NCBI GenBank assembly: GCA_964644845.1
Contig: CAZXXS010000048.1
Location: forward strand, 1 to 64,000
Direction: 5' to 3'
Length of the DNA: 64,000 nt
Source: Geothermovivens sp964644845
GTDB taxonomy: Bacteria; Zhuqueibacterota; Zhuqueibacteria; Oleimicrobiales; Geothermoviventaceae
Both the position numbers and the translations under genes were made by a program. Below the pieces are notes generated by a model that made no database searches, was not told the origin of the DNA, and saw nothing but the letters and a program-made list of their open reading frames with translations. Shown in pieces: positions 34,124 through 43,679 of the stretch; position 1 is the stretch's first letter; every line of letters begins with the position of its first letter.

Positions 34124-36472
34124 ATGTTTGAAAGGGCGAGGGGAACGCTGCGCGTCCGAGGAGATGGCTTTCTTACCAGTGCTCCGCAAGGTACTCGGTG
34201 GTGCTTTGTAAAGCATCTTTCGCGGTTGCTGGTCTTTGCACTGGTGTCCATCGCGGCCCAAACCGGGTCGGCACGCGTCACACCGGCAACGATGCAGCGC
34301 AACCTGGAGCCGATTGTACTGAAAGGAAACGCCCTTCCCGAGCTGAACGGCATTTCCGTCGACAGCTTACACGCCTACGCCTACCGCGCCGACTCCAGCA
34401 AGTGGGTTCCCATTGCTTTTCAGATCGACGAAACCGTCGACGGTGACTACTTCAAAGCCGATGACGGCCTACTGGACAGCAACGACGAGGTGGTCCTCTA
34501 CTCCGCAGACTTCGGCGACCGTGTCCCCGACGGGATCTGGCTGGACAACCCGGTGGCACGCCGCAACTTCCGCGTTGAAATCGAAGCTCGTGATCCCCTC
34601 AGCCCAGACAGTAGCGCAGCTGGCTGGGTGTACATCTTCGTCTGCCCGCCGGATTCAGCCAATCAGAACGTGCGTCCTTACTTCACTGTCGACAAGACGA
34701 ACGATCGCGTCATCAGCCGCTATTTCGGCGTTGGCCACAACGGTAACGGCTTGCTGGTCAACGGCTGGATCACCCGTGAAGGCGGCGGCAACAACATGGA
34801 CATTGTGGATCGCCAGAAACAGCGCGTGAAAGGTAACTACAAGTACGGTTTCATCACCTACAACTACAAGGTTACGGAGAACAACGTACAGAAAGAAGGC
34901 ATTGACTGGATCGTCGGTCCGGTGCGCGTCATCCGGCACGTGAGGGCAAAAATCGTCTACTCCGTGCTTGAAGAAGACATGAACTTGACCGAGTACTACT
35001 ACCCTCGCGCCATCTACGTCGGCGGTGAGGACACCATCGACCCTGATTTGGGTGTGTACCACCTGCGGCAGTCGCTGGACCTGAACGCCAACGCCACCGG
35101 GATGCGGTTCTACAACCCGTACAACCCCAAAGACGAAGAATCGCCGATCATCATCGACACCAAGCGCGACGAAGTGGATCCAACCATTGTTGTACCGGGG
35201 AAGAACTGGACCATGGTGACAGGCAATCCCGGGACCATCCTGACCTTGATGGACATTCCTGACGTAGGTACACGGCGCAAACTCTACTACAGGGACTACC
35301 CCAGCGGCACCAGCGACGGCACAGATGACACTGGCGACGGGAAGTCCTACGGTGACATTGGCATCTACATCACGGGCGACAACATCGTTGGTCCCGCCAG
35401 TTTTCACAGCTGGACCTATTTCCTCCCCGCTAATCGGGAGCGCAGTCTTGGCGACACACTTCTGAGCTACTGGGAAAATCCACTCATCATCACAACAACA
35501 CCTCAGCGCGTCGATTCCGTCGGCCCCGCACAGGTATCCGATTTGTTCGCGACAGCTGAGGAAGAAGGTGCTGTGCGGCTCACCTGGACGGCACCCGGCG
35601 ACGACGGCAACGTCGGTACGGCCGAACGTTACGACATCCGGTACACGCTCGATCCGCCGCCCATGGACTCCTACCTCGCCAAGCGGGTGGCCCCAGCCGG
35701 CGACTACGACATGGACAGCTGGTTCCGTGACGCCAAACCCATTGCCGACACAACGGCACCCGCCCCGGCCGGCACGCGCGAGGTCCGGATTTACGGCGGC
35801 TTCAGTCTCGGCAAGCGCTACTACTTCGCTCTGCGCACGTACGACGACGCCAACCACGCCAGCGCCATTTCCAACGTCACGAGCATCATTCCCGTGCCCG
35901 TGGAGCTGGCCACATTTGCGGCCCACGTCCTGGGCGACTCGGTTGTGCTCACCTGGACAACTGCGTCGGAAAGCCAGAATCTCGGCTTCAGCGTTGAGCG
36001 TGCCCTCGGGGAAGGCAAGCCTTTCAAGGAAATCGGGTTCGTGGAAGGGGCAGGAACCTCCGCGGAACCGCACGAGTACACCTTCTCGGATCATCCCCCG
36101 GGACCCGGTGTGTACTGGTACCGGCTCAGGCAAATTGACACCGACGGAACTGCCTCCATCTCGAAGGCCGTTCGTGTGACTGTTGCGCCTACGGATTTTC
36201 GGCTGCTGGCCGCCTTTCCGTCGCCCTTCAACGCCCAAACTCGTATTCGCTTCCGGACCTTGGCTGCGGGCACTGCAACCCTGAGCATTTTCAGCACAAC
36301 CGGCAGGTTAGTTTGGAAGACAGAGCTGCAGGTAGCCGAACCGGGTTCCCACGAACTCGTGTGGGAGGGACGCGACGCTGCAGGCCGATCGCTTCCCAGC
36401 GGCGTGTACTTTGTACGACTGACCACACCGAACCGCACGACGGGCATTACAAAGGTGGTGCTGGTTCGTTAG
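34124..36472 (+). CDS. Secreted protein with FnIII and sorting-type tail
   Basis: A 782-residue exported protein. A long basic n-region (about 30 residues) precedes the hydrophobic signal core (RLLVFALVSIAAQ) and a cleavage site near residue 50. Residues 60-430 form a domain shared with the next gene: AFQIDE, DDGLLDSNDEVV, VDRQKQRVKG, IDWIVGPVRVIRHV, ATGMRFYN and DTGDGKSYGD. An FnIII-like domain follows (about 485-595), then a second beta-sandwich and a tail with FPSPFNAQT and SGVYFVRL. GGGAGG before the ATG decides the start. First gene of a five-gene operon; the ligand is unknown. Confidence 0.85.
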   Translation: MFERARGTLRVRGDGFLTSAPQGTRWCFVKHLSRLLVFALVSIAAQTGSARVTPATMQRNLEPIVLKGNALPELNGISVDSLHAYAYRADSSKWVPIAFQIDETVDGDYFKADDGLLDSNDEVVLYSADFGDRVPDGIWLDNPVARRNFRVEIEARDPLSPDSSAAGWVYIFVCPPDSANQNVRPYFTVDKTNDRVISRYFGVGHNGNGLLVNGWITREGGGNNMDIVDRQKQRVKGNYKYGFITYNYKVTENNVQKEGIDWIVGPVRVIRHVRAKIVYSVLEEDMNLTEYYYPRAIYVGGEDTIDPDLGVYHLRQSLDLNANATGMRFYNPYNPKDEESPIIIDTKRDEVDPTIVVPGKNWTMVTGNPGTILTLMDIPDVGTRRKLYYRDYPSGTSDGTDDTGDGKSYGDIGIYITGDNIVGPASFHSWTYFLPANRERSLGDTLLSYWENPLIITTTPQRVDSVGPAQVSDLFATAEEEGAVRLTWTAPGDDGNVGTAERYDIRYTLDPPPMDSYLAKRVAPAGDYDMDSWFRDAKPIADTTAPAPAGTREVRIYGGFSLGKRYYFALRTYDDANHASAISNVTSIIPVPVELATFAAHVLGDSVVLTWTTASESQNLGFSVERALGEGKPFKEIGFVEGAGTSAEPHEYTFSDHPPGPGVYWYRLRQIDTDGTASISKAVRVTVAPTDFRLLAAFPSPFNAQTRIRFRTLAAGTATLSIFSTTGRLVWKTELQVAEPGSHELVWEGRDAAGRSLPSGVYFVRLTTPNRTTGITKVVLVR

Positions 36473-36495
36473 CGAACACCTGAAGAGGACTTACG

Positions 36496-38085
36496 ATGCG
36501 CAAGTTGCTGGTCTTCAGCATTCTGCTTCTGGTGGGTCAATCCAGGGGAACGGCTGCGCAGCACTTTGCCAACCGCCCTTACGACTGGACCATCATCTAC
36601 GGGACGTCGCTAACAGGTCTACAAGGAGTGCCCATCTCTCAGCTGGCCATGTTCGCGTTCGACAGCACGGCGTCCAGCTGGCACCCCATCCCGTTTCAGA
36701 TCGATGAGGTGGGTGAAGACTCCTTCTTCGGTGGCGACGACGGGCTCCTGGACGGCGATCCGGACCAACCGGATGAGCTTGTCTTCTTGCCGCGCGACGC
36801 CGGAGACAAAGCTCACCCACACAACTGGCCTCAGGGGTTCGACTACAGCTCGCCCGTGTACGAGTTCCAGCTTGTTGACTCCACCACGGGGGAAAAGGCA
36901 TTTGCGTACCTGTTTCGCTTTCCTGACGGTGCACCCCCCTGTCCCAACCCCTACGTGATGCGTTACGACCCGCTACGTGATGCGGTGTCCTCGAAATTCT
37001 ACGAAGCCGTGTTCGACAGTAACATCACCGTCCACGACGTGCGCATCCTCGCGGCTGCCGGAGGCGACAGTGCCGACCTGGTCGATCGACAGAAGTCCCG
37101 CATCAAGGGCAGACTGGGATGGGCACCGTACGAAACGAACGAAGAGGAAGATTTCCCCGTCACAGCCATCGACTACGTGGTTGGACCGGTGCGGGTAATC
37201 CGGCGGGTGCACAGCAAGTTCCTCGGCTCCGTCGACTTCTACTTCACGGGGCGCTTTTACCCGTTTGGGATGCTCGTCGGTTCCGGGACCCACGAAATCA
37301 CTTCGAGCATGGGAATCCAGCTCATTCGCCAATCTCTGGACCTCAGCGGCAACGCGACGGGCATGCGTTTTTACAACTCGCACAACGATGGCGTGCTCAT
37401 CGATGGTTCACCGGACCAGGTCGACCGCACTTTGGACGTGCCCGGCCTTAACTGGTTCATGGTCACGGGCCGCTCCGGTACCATCGTGAGCATTGTGTCC
37501 GTACCCCGAATGGGCGACAAACAGACCCTCTACTACCGTGACGACGCCAGCGGCGGTACCGCCGACGGCACGAAGGACACCGGAGACGGCAAGTCGTTCG
37601 GCGACGCCGGCGTCCTGTTCAAGGCGACCAGCGGCAGCATCACGGGCAGCTTTGCCTCGCTTGCCACTACCATGTTCTTTTTGCCACCGGACCAAGGCCC
37701 GGCCGTTGCCGAGTCACTTACCAGCGTGGTTCGGCGCCCACTGGGGCGCCTCGTTCGGCCCCTTGACCTCAGTGCTGTAACCGAGCCGAAACCCACTCAC
37801 CTGCCGCGCACGGTTCAGCTTTTCCCGGTGTACCCCAATCCGTTCAACGGGGCAACGCAAGTTCGGTTTGCACTGCCAAAAGCTGCGCGTGTGCACGTGG
37901 CCGTGTTCAACGTTGTGGGACACGAAGTGGCGGAATTGGCAAACCGTCGATTCGGTGCAGGAACCCACCGGGTGGCCTGGGATGGAACCGATGCCCTGCA
38001 CCGACCGTTACCTTCGGGCATTTACTTCGTACGCCTACAGGCCGGGTCGACCTCCTTAACCAGGAAAGTGTTGTTGCTCAAGTGA
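36496..38085 (+). CDS. Secreted paralogue with sorting-type tail
   Basis: A 529-residue exported protein with a signal peptide (residues 1-21). It shares the core of the preceding protein: PFQIDE, DDGLLDG, VDRQKSRIKG, IDYVVGPVRVIRRV, ATGMRFYN and DTGDGKSFGD. It lacks the FnIII region and goes directly to a tail with YPNPFNGATQV, FNVVGHEVAEL and SGIYFVRL. It lies 23 nt after its paralogue, so the two arose by duplication. GAGGA precedes the ATG. The repeated acidic DDGLLD-type segment could bind calcium, which is an inference. Confidence 0.85.
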   Translation: MRKLLVFSILLLVGQSRGTAAQHFANRPYDWTIIYGTSLTGLQGVPISQLAMFAFDSTASSWHPIPFQIDEVGEDSFFGGDDGLLDGDPDQPDELVFLPRDAGDKAHPHNWPQGFDYSSPVYEFQLVDSTTGEKAFAYLFRFPDGAPPCPNPYVMRYDPLRDAVSSKFYEAVFDSNITVHDVRILAAAGGDSADLVDRQKSRIKGRLGWAPYETNEEEDFPVTAIDYVVGPVRVIRRVHSKFLGSVDFYFTGRFYPFGMLVGSGTHEITSSMGIQLIRQSLDLSGNATGMRFYNSHNDGVLIDGSPDQVDRTLDVPGLNWFMVTGRSGTIVSIVSVPRMGDKQTLYYRDDASGGTADGTKDTGDGKSFGDAGVLFKATSGSITGSFASLATTMFFLPPDQGPAVAESLTSVVRRPLGRLVRPLDLSAVTEPKPTHLPRTVQLFPVYPNPFNGATQVRFALPKAARVHVAVFNVVGHEVAELANRRFGAGTHRVAWDGTDALHRPLPSGIYFVRLQAGSTSLTRKVLLLK

Positions 38086-38900
38086 GCCCAAGTCGCCGAC
38101 TTTTCGTCACGCTCGCTCTGAGCGCCCTACTGCTCGGTCTGGTGCTCGCCTGCCAGATCGACCACGGCCTGGCACCGATGAAAAGCAAAATTGTCGGCAA
38201 GGTTATCTTCGTCGACAAGCTGCCGCCCAACACCGATCAGGTGCAGGTGGCCGTTGCCCGCACCTTTCCACCAAAAGCCCTCCTCGAGCTTGGGCTCAGT
38301 GGACCTCTCCCTTTCTGGCAGGACACCGTTGATTTCGAAATCTTGCTTCCTCTTGGCCACTACGAAGCCGTCGGCGTGCTGTGGAAAGAAAAGGGCCGGA
38401 CCTGGTCCATTTCCAGCATTCTTGGTCTCTACACCCGTCGAAACAGCCTCCTGCCCCAGGCAGTTGACCTGACTGAAGAACACCCGGTTCAGGACAGCGT
38501 CATCATCTACGCTGATCCCAATCTGATTGCCAGAGGGGCTTTTTTGCAGGGAAAAATCCACTACGAGGGCGAATGGTTCAGCGACATCCAGATCGTCGTT
38601 CTGGCAGCTTTCCCAGTCGTCCCCGAAGAGCAGGTGGACTACCTCACCGCACGCGGTTTCGACATGACAAGGCCCGTTGGGGTGCAGGAGGACGACTTCG
38701 TTCTGGACGTTACACCCGATACTCTGCGTTACATCGCCGTCTACTCCATTTCCCAGGAGGCCGGATCTTTTAAGTTCCGCGAGCTGGGTGTGTACGAAGA
38801 CCCCGACCATCCCGGGCAACCCGGCAGCGTGGTTGTGGCCAAAGGAGATACTGCCAAAGGCATCGACATCACCGTGGATTTCAGCAAGGTAGAGCCGTGA
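38082..38900 (+). CDS. Lipoprotein of unknown function
   Basis: A 272-residue lipoprotein with lipobox LVLAC. The remainder is beta-rich with repeated phrases on exported-protein scale (KIVGKVIFVDKLPP, GKIHYEGEWFSDIQIVVLAAFP) that suggest two Ig-like or carboxypeptidase-regulatory-like modules. I do not recognise a named family. The start is GTG overlapping the upstream TGA (GTGA), so it is translationally coupled to the secreted paralogue and to the TonB receptor that follows with the same overlap. Confidence 0.78.
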   Translation: MSPSRRLFVTLALSALLLGLVLACQIDHGLAPMKSKIVGKVIFVDKLPPNTDQVQVAVARTFPPKALLELGLSGPLPFWQDTVDFEILLPLGHYEAVGVLWKEKGRTWSISSILGLYTRRNSLLPQAVDLTEEHPVQDSVIIYADPNLIARGAFLQGKIHYEGEWFSDIQIVVLAAFPVVPEEQVDYLTARGFDMTRPVGVQEDDFVLDVTPDTLRYIAVYSISQEAGSFKFRELGVYEDPDHPGQPGSVVVAKGDTAKGIDITVDFSKVEP

Positions 38901-41056
38901 GACGCTGGGTTGCCAGCATTGCTCTCCTCTTTCTGCTCGCGATCGTCGCAAACGGCGCTGGCGCTCAGTCACGCACCGGCGTGGTTACGGGCAAAGTGCG
39001 CGATGCAAAGACTGCTGAACCCCTTCCCGGTGTCAACGTACTCGTGGTGGGCACACCTTTCGGAGCCAGTACCGACCTGAACGGCGTTTACAAGATTCGC
39101 GGTGTCCCCCCAGGCACCTACACCATCCGCGCGCTGATGATCGGTTACGCACCAGGTCGAGCAACGGGTGTCCACGTCTTCCCGGGCGACACGGTGCGCG
39201 TCGACTTTGACCTGCGGCCCAGTGTGGTGGAGCTCAGCCCAGTCGTGGTAACTGCAGACAAAAGTGGAACGCCCATCGAGGAGAGCACGACAAGCGTCTC
39301 GGTAATCGGTGCCCGCGAACTCGAGCAGCGCGCCCCGCTTCGTCTCGACAAAGCTCTCGAAGTCGTACCGGGTGTCTTCTTCGTCGGGAACCACGTGAAC
39401 ATCCGGGCCTGTTCAGGTTACAGTCGGGGTGCCGGCACTCGGGTCCTGTTTCTGGTGGACGGCGTGCCAACCATGGCCGGCGACACGGGTGAAATCAACT
39501 GGGACGCTCTGCCCGTGATGGACATCGAGCGCATCGAGGTAGTCAAGGGTGCCGCTTCGGCTCTGTACGGGTCGAATGCCCTCGGTGGAGTCATCAATGT
39601 GATTACCAGAGCGCCCGCAAGTCGTCACCGTACCTTGTTTCGACTGACCGCCGGAGTGTACGACAAGCCCGTGTACCCGGAGTGGCGATGGACAAATCGC
39701 CTTTTGCACTACGATCGCGTCGACGTTTCCCACTCACAGCGATTCGGCCCCGTGGCCTTGGACATTTCTTTGGGCAGGCACGAGTCCACGGGCGACCGCC
39801 AGAACGGTCACTTTCGGCGTTACAACGCTTCGGCGAAGGTGCAAACTCGCTTTCCGTGGGGTGGACGCTTGTTGGCCTACCTTGCCTACGAAAACGACAA
39901 ACGCGGCGAGTTCATTCAGTGGCTGAATCAAAATCATCCGTTCCAGGTACCCGTCTCGGATTTGAAGATTCGCGCTCGACTAAGCGCACTGAATACTTAC
40001 CTGCAGTACTTTCAGACTCTGTCGCCTCGGCTCTCCGTCAGATGGCGGGCTTCCGTGTTCCGAACCCTGATGGGCAACCAGTACCGGCGTTCAGGAGACT
40101 TCAATCCAGCTTTTGGGCAAGGTACCGAGCTGCAAGTGGACTACTTGCCCCACCCAAGTCACTCCGTCACGGCCGGTCTGGAACTCAAGGAAGACATCGG
40201 CCACAACAAGTTCATCGGACACCACAGGGGCCTACAGATTGGCCCTTACGTGCACGAAGAGTGGCGCGTGTCGCCACGCCTGAAACTCGTTCTCGGGGCT
40301 CGCTTCGACCGCTACACCCTGCTCGGCGAGTCTTTCAGCGAAAGGCACCTGAGTCCACGCGCAGGGATCAACTACCGACCGCTTGCAGGGACGGCTCTGC
40401 GCCTTGGTTACGCGAAGGGTTTCCGAGCCGCTTCTGTCACCGAACGTTACCTTCGTCTGGATTTCGCCGGTCTCCACATCATTCCGAACCCGGGCCTGCA
40501 CAGCGAGATTTCCGAGGATTGGGATTTCGGCATCCGGCAACAGATTACGCCCTCTTGGTACCTGGACCTTTCAGTGTTCCGCAACGACTACTGGAATCTA
40601 ATCGAGGCTGTGCCCGATCCTTTTCTGACAGTGCAGTTCAAAAACGTGACGCGGGCACGCATTTCGGGTGTTGAGATCGATTCCGAGGGAAGCTGGTGGC
40701 AAAATCGTTTGTCCCTGCGCGTCGGCGTGACCTACACGGATCATCAAGATCTGGTTTACCACAAGCCCCTGGCTTACAGACCGAAGTGGACGGCCGTCCT
40801 TTCGCCCCAAATACACTTCGGCCGGTACAGTCTTCAAGCCGATTACCGCTACGCCAGCCGCTTCGAGGAGGTCCAACTTTTCCCGATGGATCCCCGCGTA
40901 CCCATGAAGATTCTGGACGTACGGTTCTTAGTACGCTTTGGCCGACTGACTGTCCAAGTGTCAGCCAACAACGCCCTGGCCTACTACTACACTTTTCTCG
41001 AGCGCAACATGGGGGAAACGCGCAACTACGCCCTCACCTTGATGGGAGCATTTTAG
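38897..41056 (+). CDS. TonB-dependent receptor, compact type
   Basis: A 719-residue receptor with a signal peptide (to about residue 24), a carboxypeptidase-regulatory-like domain (about 28-115: VRDAKTAEPLPGVNVLVVG, GVPPGTYTIRALMIGY), a plug (about 125-240: LDKALEVVPGVFFVG, FLVDGVPTMAGD, GAASALYGSNALGGVINVIT) and a 22-strand-type barrel. The plug is closer to siderophore/cobalamin receptors than to SusC. The start is GTG in a GTGA overlap with the lipoprotein gene. The receptor-lipoprotein pair with two secreted proteins resembles an uptake or surface-assembly unit; its substrate is unknown. Confidence 0.9.
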   Translation: MRRWVASIALLFLLAIVANGAGAQSRTGVVTGKVRDAKTAEPLPGVNVLVVGTPFGASTDLNGVYKIRGVPPGTYTIRALMIGYAPGRATGVHVFPGDTVRVDFDLRPSVVELSPVVVTADKSGTPIEESTTSVSVIGARELEQRAPLRLDKALEVVPGVFFVGNHVNIRACSGYSRGAGTRVLFLVDGVPTMAGDTGEINWDALPVMDIERIEVVKGAASALYGSNALGGVINVITRAPASRHRTLFRLTAGVYDKPVYPEWRWTNRLLHYDRVDVSHSQRFGPVALDISLGRHESTGDRQNGHFRRYNASAKVQTRFPWGGRLLAYLAYENDKRGEFIQWLNQNHPFQVPVSDLKIRARLSALNTYLQYFQTLSPRLSVRWRASVFRTLMGNQYRRSGDFNPAFGQGTELQVDYLPHPSHSVTAGLELKEDIGHNKFIGHHRGLQIGPYVHEEWRVSPRLKLVLGARFDRYTLLGESFSERHLSPRAGINYRPLAGTALRLGYAKGFRAASVTERYLRLDFAGLHIIPNPGLHSEISEDWDFGIRQQITPSWYLDLSVFRNDYWNLIEAVPDPFLTVQFKNVTRARISGVEIDSEGSWWQNRLSLRVGVTYTDHQDLVYHKPLAYRPKWTAVLSPQIHFGRYSLQADYRYASRFEEVQLFPMDPRVPMKILDVRFLVRFGRLTVQVSANNALAYYYTFLERNMGETRNYALTLMGAF

Positions 41057-41058
41057 CC

Positions 41059-41802
41059 ATGCGACGTGGTCGCCGTTGGTTGAGTCCGCGACTCGCGGTC
41101 TTGATGTTCCTGTCCACCTTGTTCAACTGCACCCCTACCCACCCGCTCTCCGCCCAGGATGTCGACCTGCGCTTCAGAGTACACTACCTGGGCATGCGAG
41201 TAGGCAGCCTTCAGATTCAGGCGCGAGATTCCACAACCGCGGCAGGGGTTAACCTGCGTGTTGTGCGGCTCTACTCCAAGACGGCGCGTCTTGCCGGGGC
41301 TCTATTCAGCGTCGAAAACCGTTACACCGTTGTTTACGACCCCGCTGAGCGCCGCCTCCTTTCGATCACCAAATCCATCCGGCAGAGTAACGTGTCGCAC
41401 CGCGTCGTCATCCAGTACTCGGGCCAACACGCCACGCTGCACAACGCCACGACCCGCCGATGGGACACGTCCGGTCCCGTCCTGGACATCGTGTCCCTGC
41501 TGGATGTTCTGTTGCGGTTCCACCCCACGGACACCACGTTCACCGTGGCCCTGGACCAGGAAGCTGCTCCCATGAAAGCGTGGGTGAGAATCTACTCCGG
41601 GGCGAAAGGCCGGTTCGCCACAGCAATTGTCCGAAATGCAGGCAAAAAGTCCCGTCACTGGAAAACCGACCTTTTGACCAACCGCTTTTCGAAAGAAGGC
41701 GCTCGCCTCGAGCTTCGCTTTCGGCCCGGCCAGACAGTACCCTACCTGCTTCGCTACAGTTTGGGCCCGGCCATGGCCACAGCAAAGCTGATCACGAAAT
41801 AA
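41059..41802 (+). CDS. DUF3108-like exported protein
   Basis: A 247-residue exported protein starting 2 nt after the TonB receptor stop. A basic start and hydrophobic core (LAVLMFLSTLFNC) give a signal peptide; the Cys could be a lipobox variant, but position -1 is Asn, so I do not call it a lipoprotein. The body (RFRVHYLGMRVGSLQIQAR, YDPAERRLLSITKSIRQSN, VLDIVSLLDVLLR) fits the DUF3108 beta-sheet proteins. Last gene of the operon. A much longer in-frame reading start lies inside the TonB gene and is rejected. Confidence 0.75.
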   Translation: MRRGRRWLSPRLAVLMFLSTLFNCTPTHPLSAQDVDLRFRVHYLGMRVGSLQIQARDSTTAAGVNLRVVRLYSKTARLAGALFSVENRYTVVYDPAERRLLSITKSIRQSNVSHRVVIQYSGQHATLHNATTRRWDTSGPVLDIVSLLDVLLRFHPTDTTFTVALDQEAAPMKAWVRIYSGAKGRFATAIVRNAGKKSRHWKTDLLTNRFSKEGARLELRFRPGQTVPYLLRYSLGPAMATAKLITK

Positions 41803-41931
41803 CTTGCAAAGCATGCTGCTGGCGTCGTAACTTCTACCGGCGAGAGTACCCCAATCTCTCCCATCAGGTGGTCCCCCACATCGAGCTTTTTTTCCGGTCT
41901 AAAACATCAGACAACGGAGCGGGTTTGATCC

Positions 41932-43527
41932 ATGCTTGTACCGCCCATCGTTGGCTACGCCGAAACGCACTACCGGATGGGCTTCGTACCCAGCCTGCTG
42001 AAAAAGGCTGAGCCGGAGATTATTTTCGATGTGCCCCACCGGATCTCACCCGGGCATCCCCTGCCTGTCCTGCTGCTCATCAAGGACGCGCACCGTTACC
42101 CGGTCGCCACACTGGAAGTGAACGTTGAGCTGCGGGTACCGGGAAAGCCCGTACTACGCCGCGGCTTCGACCTCCGCGGCGAAGTCATCGAGCTTCCGTG
42201 GTGGTGGAAGGTCTTTTCTGTGGAGCGCCCGCAGGACTTCACCGGAGACGCTACGGTGCGCGTGGAAGGCCGGTTTCGCCAGGGCGACCGTGAGTTTTTC
42301 GTAACTGCGGACAACCACCGAAAAACCAGCCACGACCCGTTCGTCGTTCATTTTGCCGAAGAGCCTTTACCCTACCCTCAAAACTGGCACGCGGGCGACT
42401 TGCACACGCACAGTCACCTCACGGCCGATCAGGTCGAGTTCGGCGTCCCGTGGGAAGCTGCCCGGCCGCTCGCCCAGGCCCTTGGCCTGAGCTGGTTCGC
42501 CGTCACAGATCACAGCTACGACCTTGACGACCACCACCACTCCTTCACTGAGCGTGACCCCGAGCTACAGAAGTGGCACCAGCTGTGGCACGCGGCTGAC
42601 ACGCAGCACGCAAATGGCAACGACGTCGTGTTGCTGCCCGGTGAGGAGCTTTCTGTCGGCAACGCGCACCGTCGAAACGTGCACATGCTAATTCTCGGCG
42701 ACCGACAATTCTTCGAAGGATCTGGCGACAGCGCGGAGAAATGGCTTCGGACCAAACCGCAGTGGCTGATTCCGGAAGTGCTGGAGCAGGTCCAGAAGGA
42801 TGCCCTCGTGGTGGCAGCACATCCGGGAGCGCCGGTTCCTCTTCTCGAGTGGATTCTCCTCCGGCGAGGACGCTGGAGCACCCGAGACCTCACCCATCCA
42901 CGCCTGGACGGCTTACAGGCACTGAACGGCGCGTTCGACTCCGGTTTCGACCGCGGGCTCAGCTTGTGGATTCGCCTACTGCTCGCCGGAGCCAGACTGT
43001 TCCTCTACGGGGGCAACGATGCCCACGGCAACTTCGCCCGCTTTCGTCAAATTGGCTTTCCTTTTTTCACCATGCGCGAGACGCTTGAACAGCGTTTCGG
43101 GGTTGCCAAGACCGTCGTGCACCTGGAAGGTCCTAAGAACCGCGCGTCCCTGCTCGATTCGCTCAAGAGAGGACGCATTGTCGTTACAGATGGGCCCTTT
43201 CTGGAGATTGAGTTGCGCGGGGCCAATGGGAAAACTGCGATGATGGGTCAGCTTTTGCACGAGGCCCCAACTGGCCTTCACTTACGGGCAAGAAGTTCCC
43301 CCGAGTACGGCTACGTTCGCGAAATCCGTGTCTGGCTCGGCGAAATCGGAGACGCCGAGGTGCGTGTGCACCGCGTTCGCAGAACCAGGCTGGATTACAG
43401 CTTCGAGACCGAGATCCAGCTCCCCCGCCTCCCGCGGCGTGGCTACGTCCGCGCTGTCCTGTTCACCCGCCAAAGAGGCGACCACTACGCTTTCACAAAT
43501 CCCGTGTGGTTTGATCTGACAGCGTAA
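41932..43527 (+). CDS. CehA/McbA-type PHP-domain metallohydrolase
   Basis: A 531-residue protein with an N-terminal beta domain (about 1-145) and a PHP metallohydrolase domain. Metal ligands are visible in GDLHTHS (155-161), VTDHS (191-195), LPGEELS, AAHPG and GGNDAHG. The C-terminal part is a further beta-sandwich. CehA/McbA-type enzymes hydrolyse phosphoesters or carbamates; the substrate here is unknown. No signal peptide is seen. It follows the operon by 130 bp; TTGCAA/TAACTT boxes at about 41804-41833 are a weak promoter candidate. Confidence 0.82.
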   Translation: MLVPPIVGYAETHYRMGFVPSLLKKAEPEIIFDVPHRISPGHPLPVLLLIKDAHRYPVATLEVNVELRVPGKPVLRRGFDLRGEVIELPWWWKVFSVERPQDFTGDATVRVEGRFRQGDREFFVTADNHRKTSHDPFVVHFAEEPLPYPQNWHAGDLHTHSHLTADQVEFGVPWEAARPLAQALGLSWFAVTDHSYDLDDHHHSFTERDPELQKWHQLWHAADTQHANGNDVVLLPGEELSVGNAHRRNVHMLILGDRQFFEGSGDSAEKWLRTKPQWLIPEVLEQVQKDALVVAAHPGAPVPLLEWILLRRGRWSTRDLTHPRLDGLQALNGAFDSGFDRGLSLWIRLLLAGARLFLYGGNDAHGNFARFRQIGFPFFTMRETLEQRFGVAKTVVHLEGPKNRASLLDSLKRGRIVVTDGPFLEIELRGANGKTAMMGQLLHEAPTGLHLRARSSPEYGYVREIRVWLGEIGDAEVRVHRVRRTRLDYSFETEIQLPRLPRRGYVRAVLFTRQRGDHYAFTNPVWFDLTA

Positions 43528-43679
43528 ACCACACCGCCCCGACGCCTTTCAGAAACTGCTGCACCAGAAAGGAAGCGGCCGCGCGCCTCTACGCGCAGCC
43601 CGAACAAGACGCCGCCCCCTGGGACCACACGCCGCGACCAAAAGATTCGCCAACCTCAGCAGTTTGCAAACGCTCGGGC

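Noticed and set aside
34655..36238. 527-codon minus-strand frame opposite the FnIII secreted protein
   Set aside because: Antisense to a gene with signal peptide, domains and paralogue; no independent signal.
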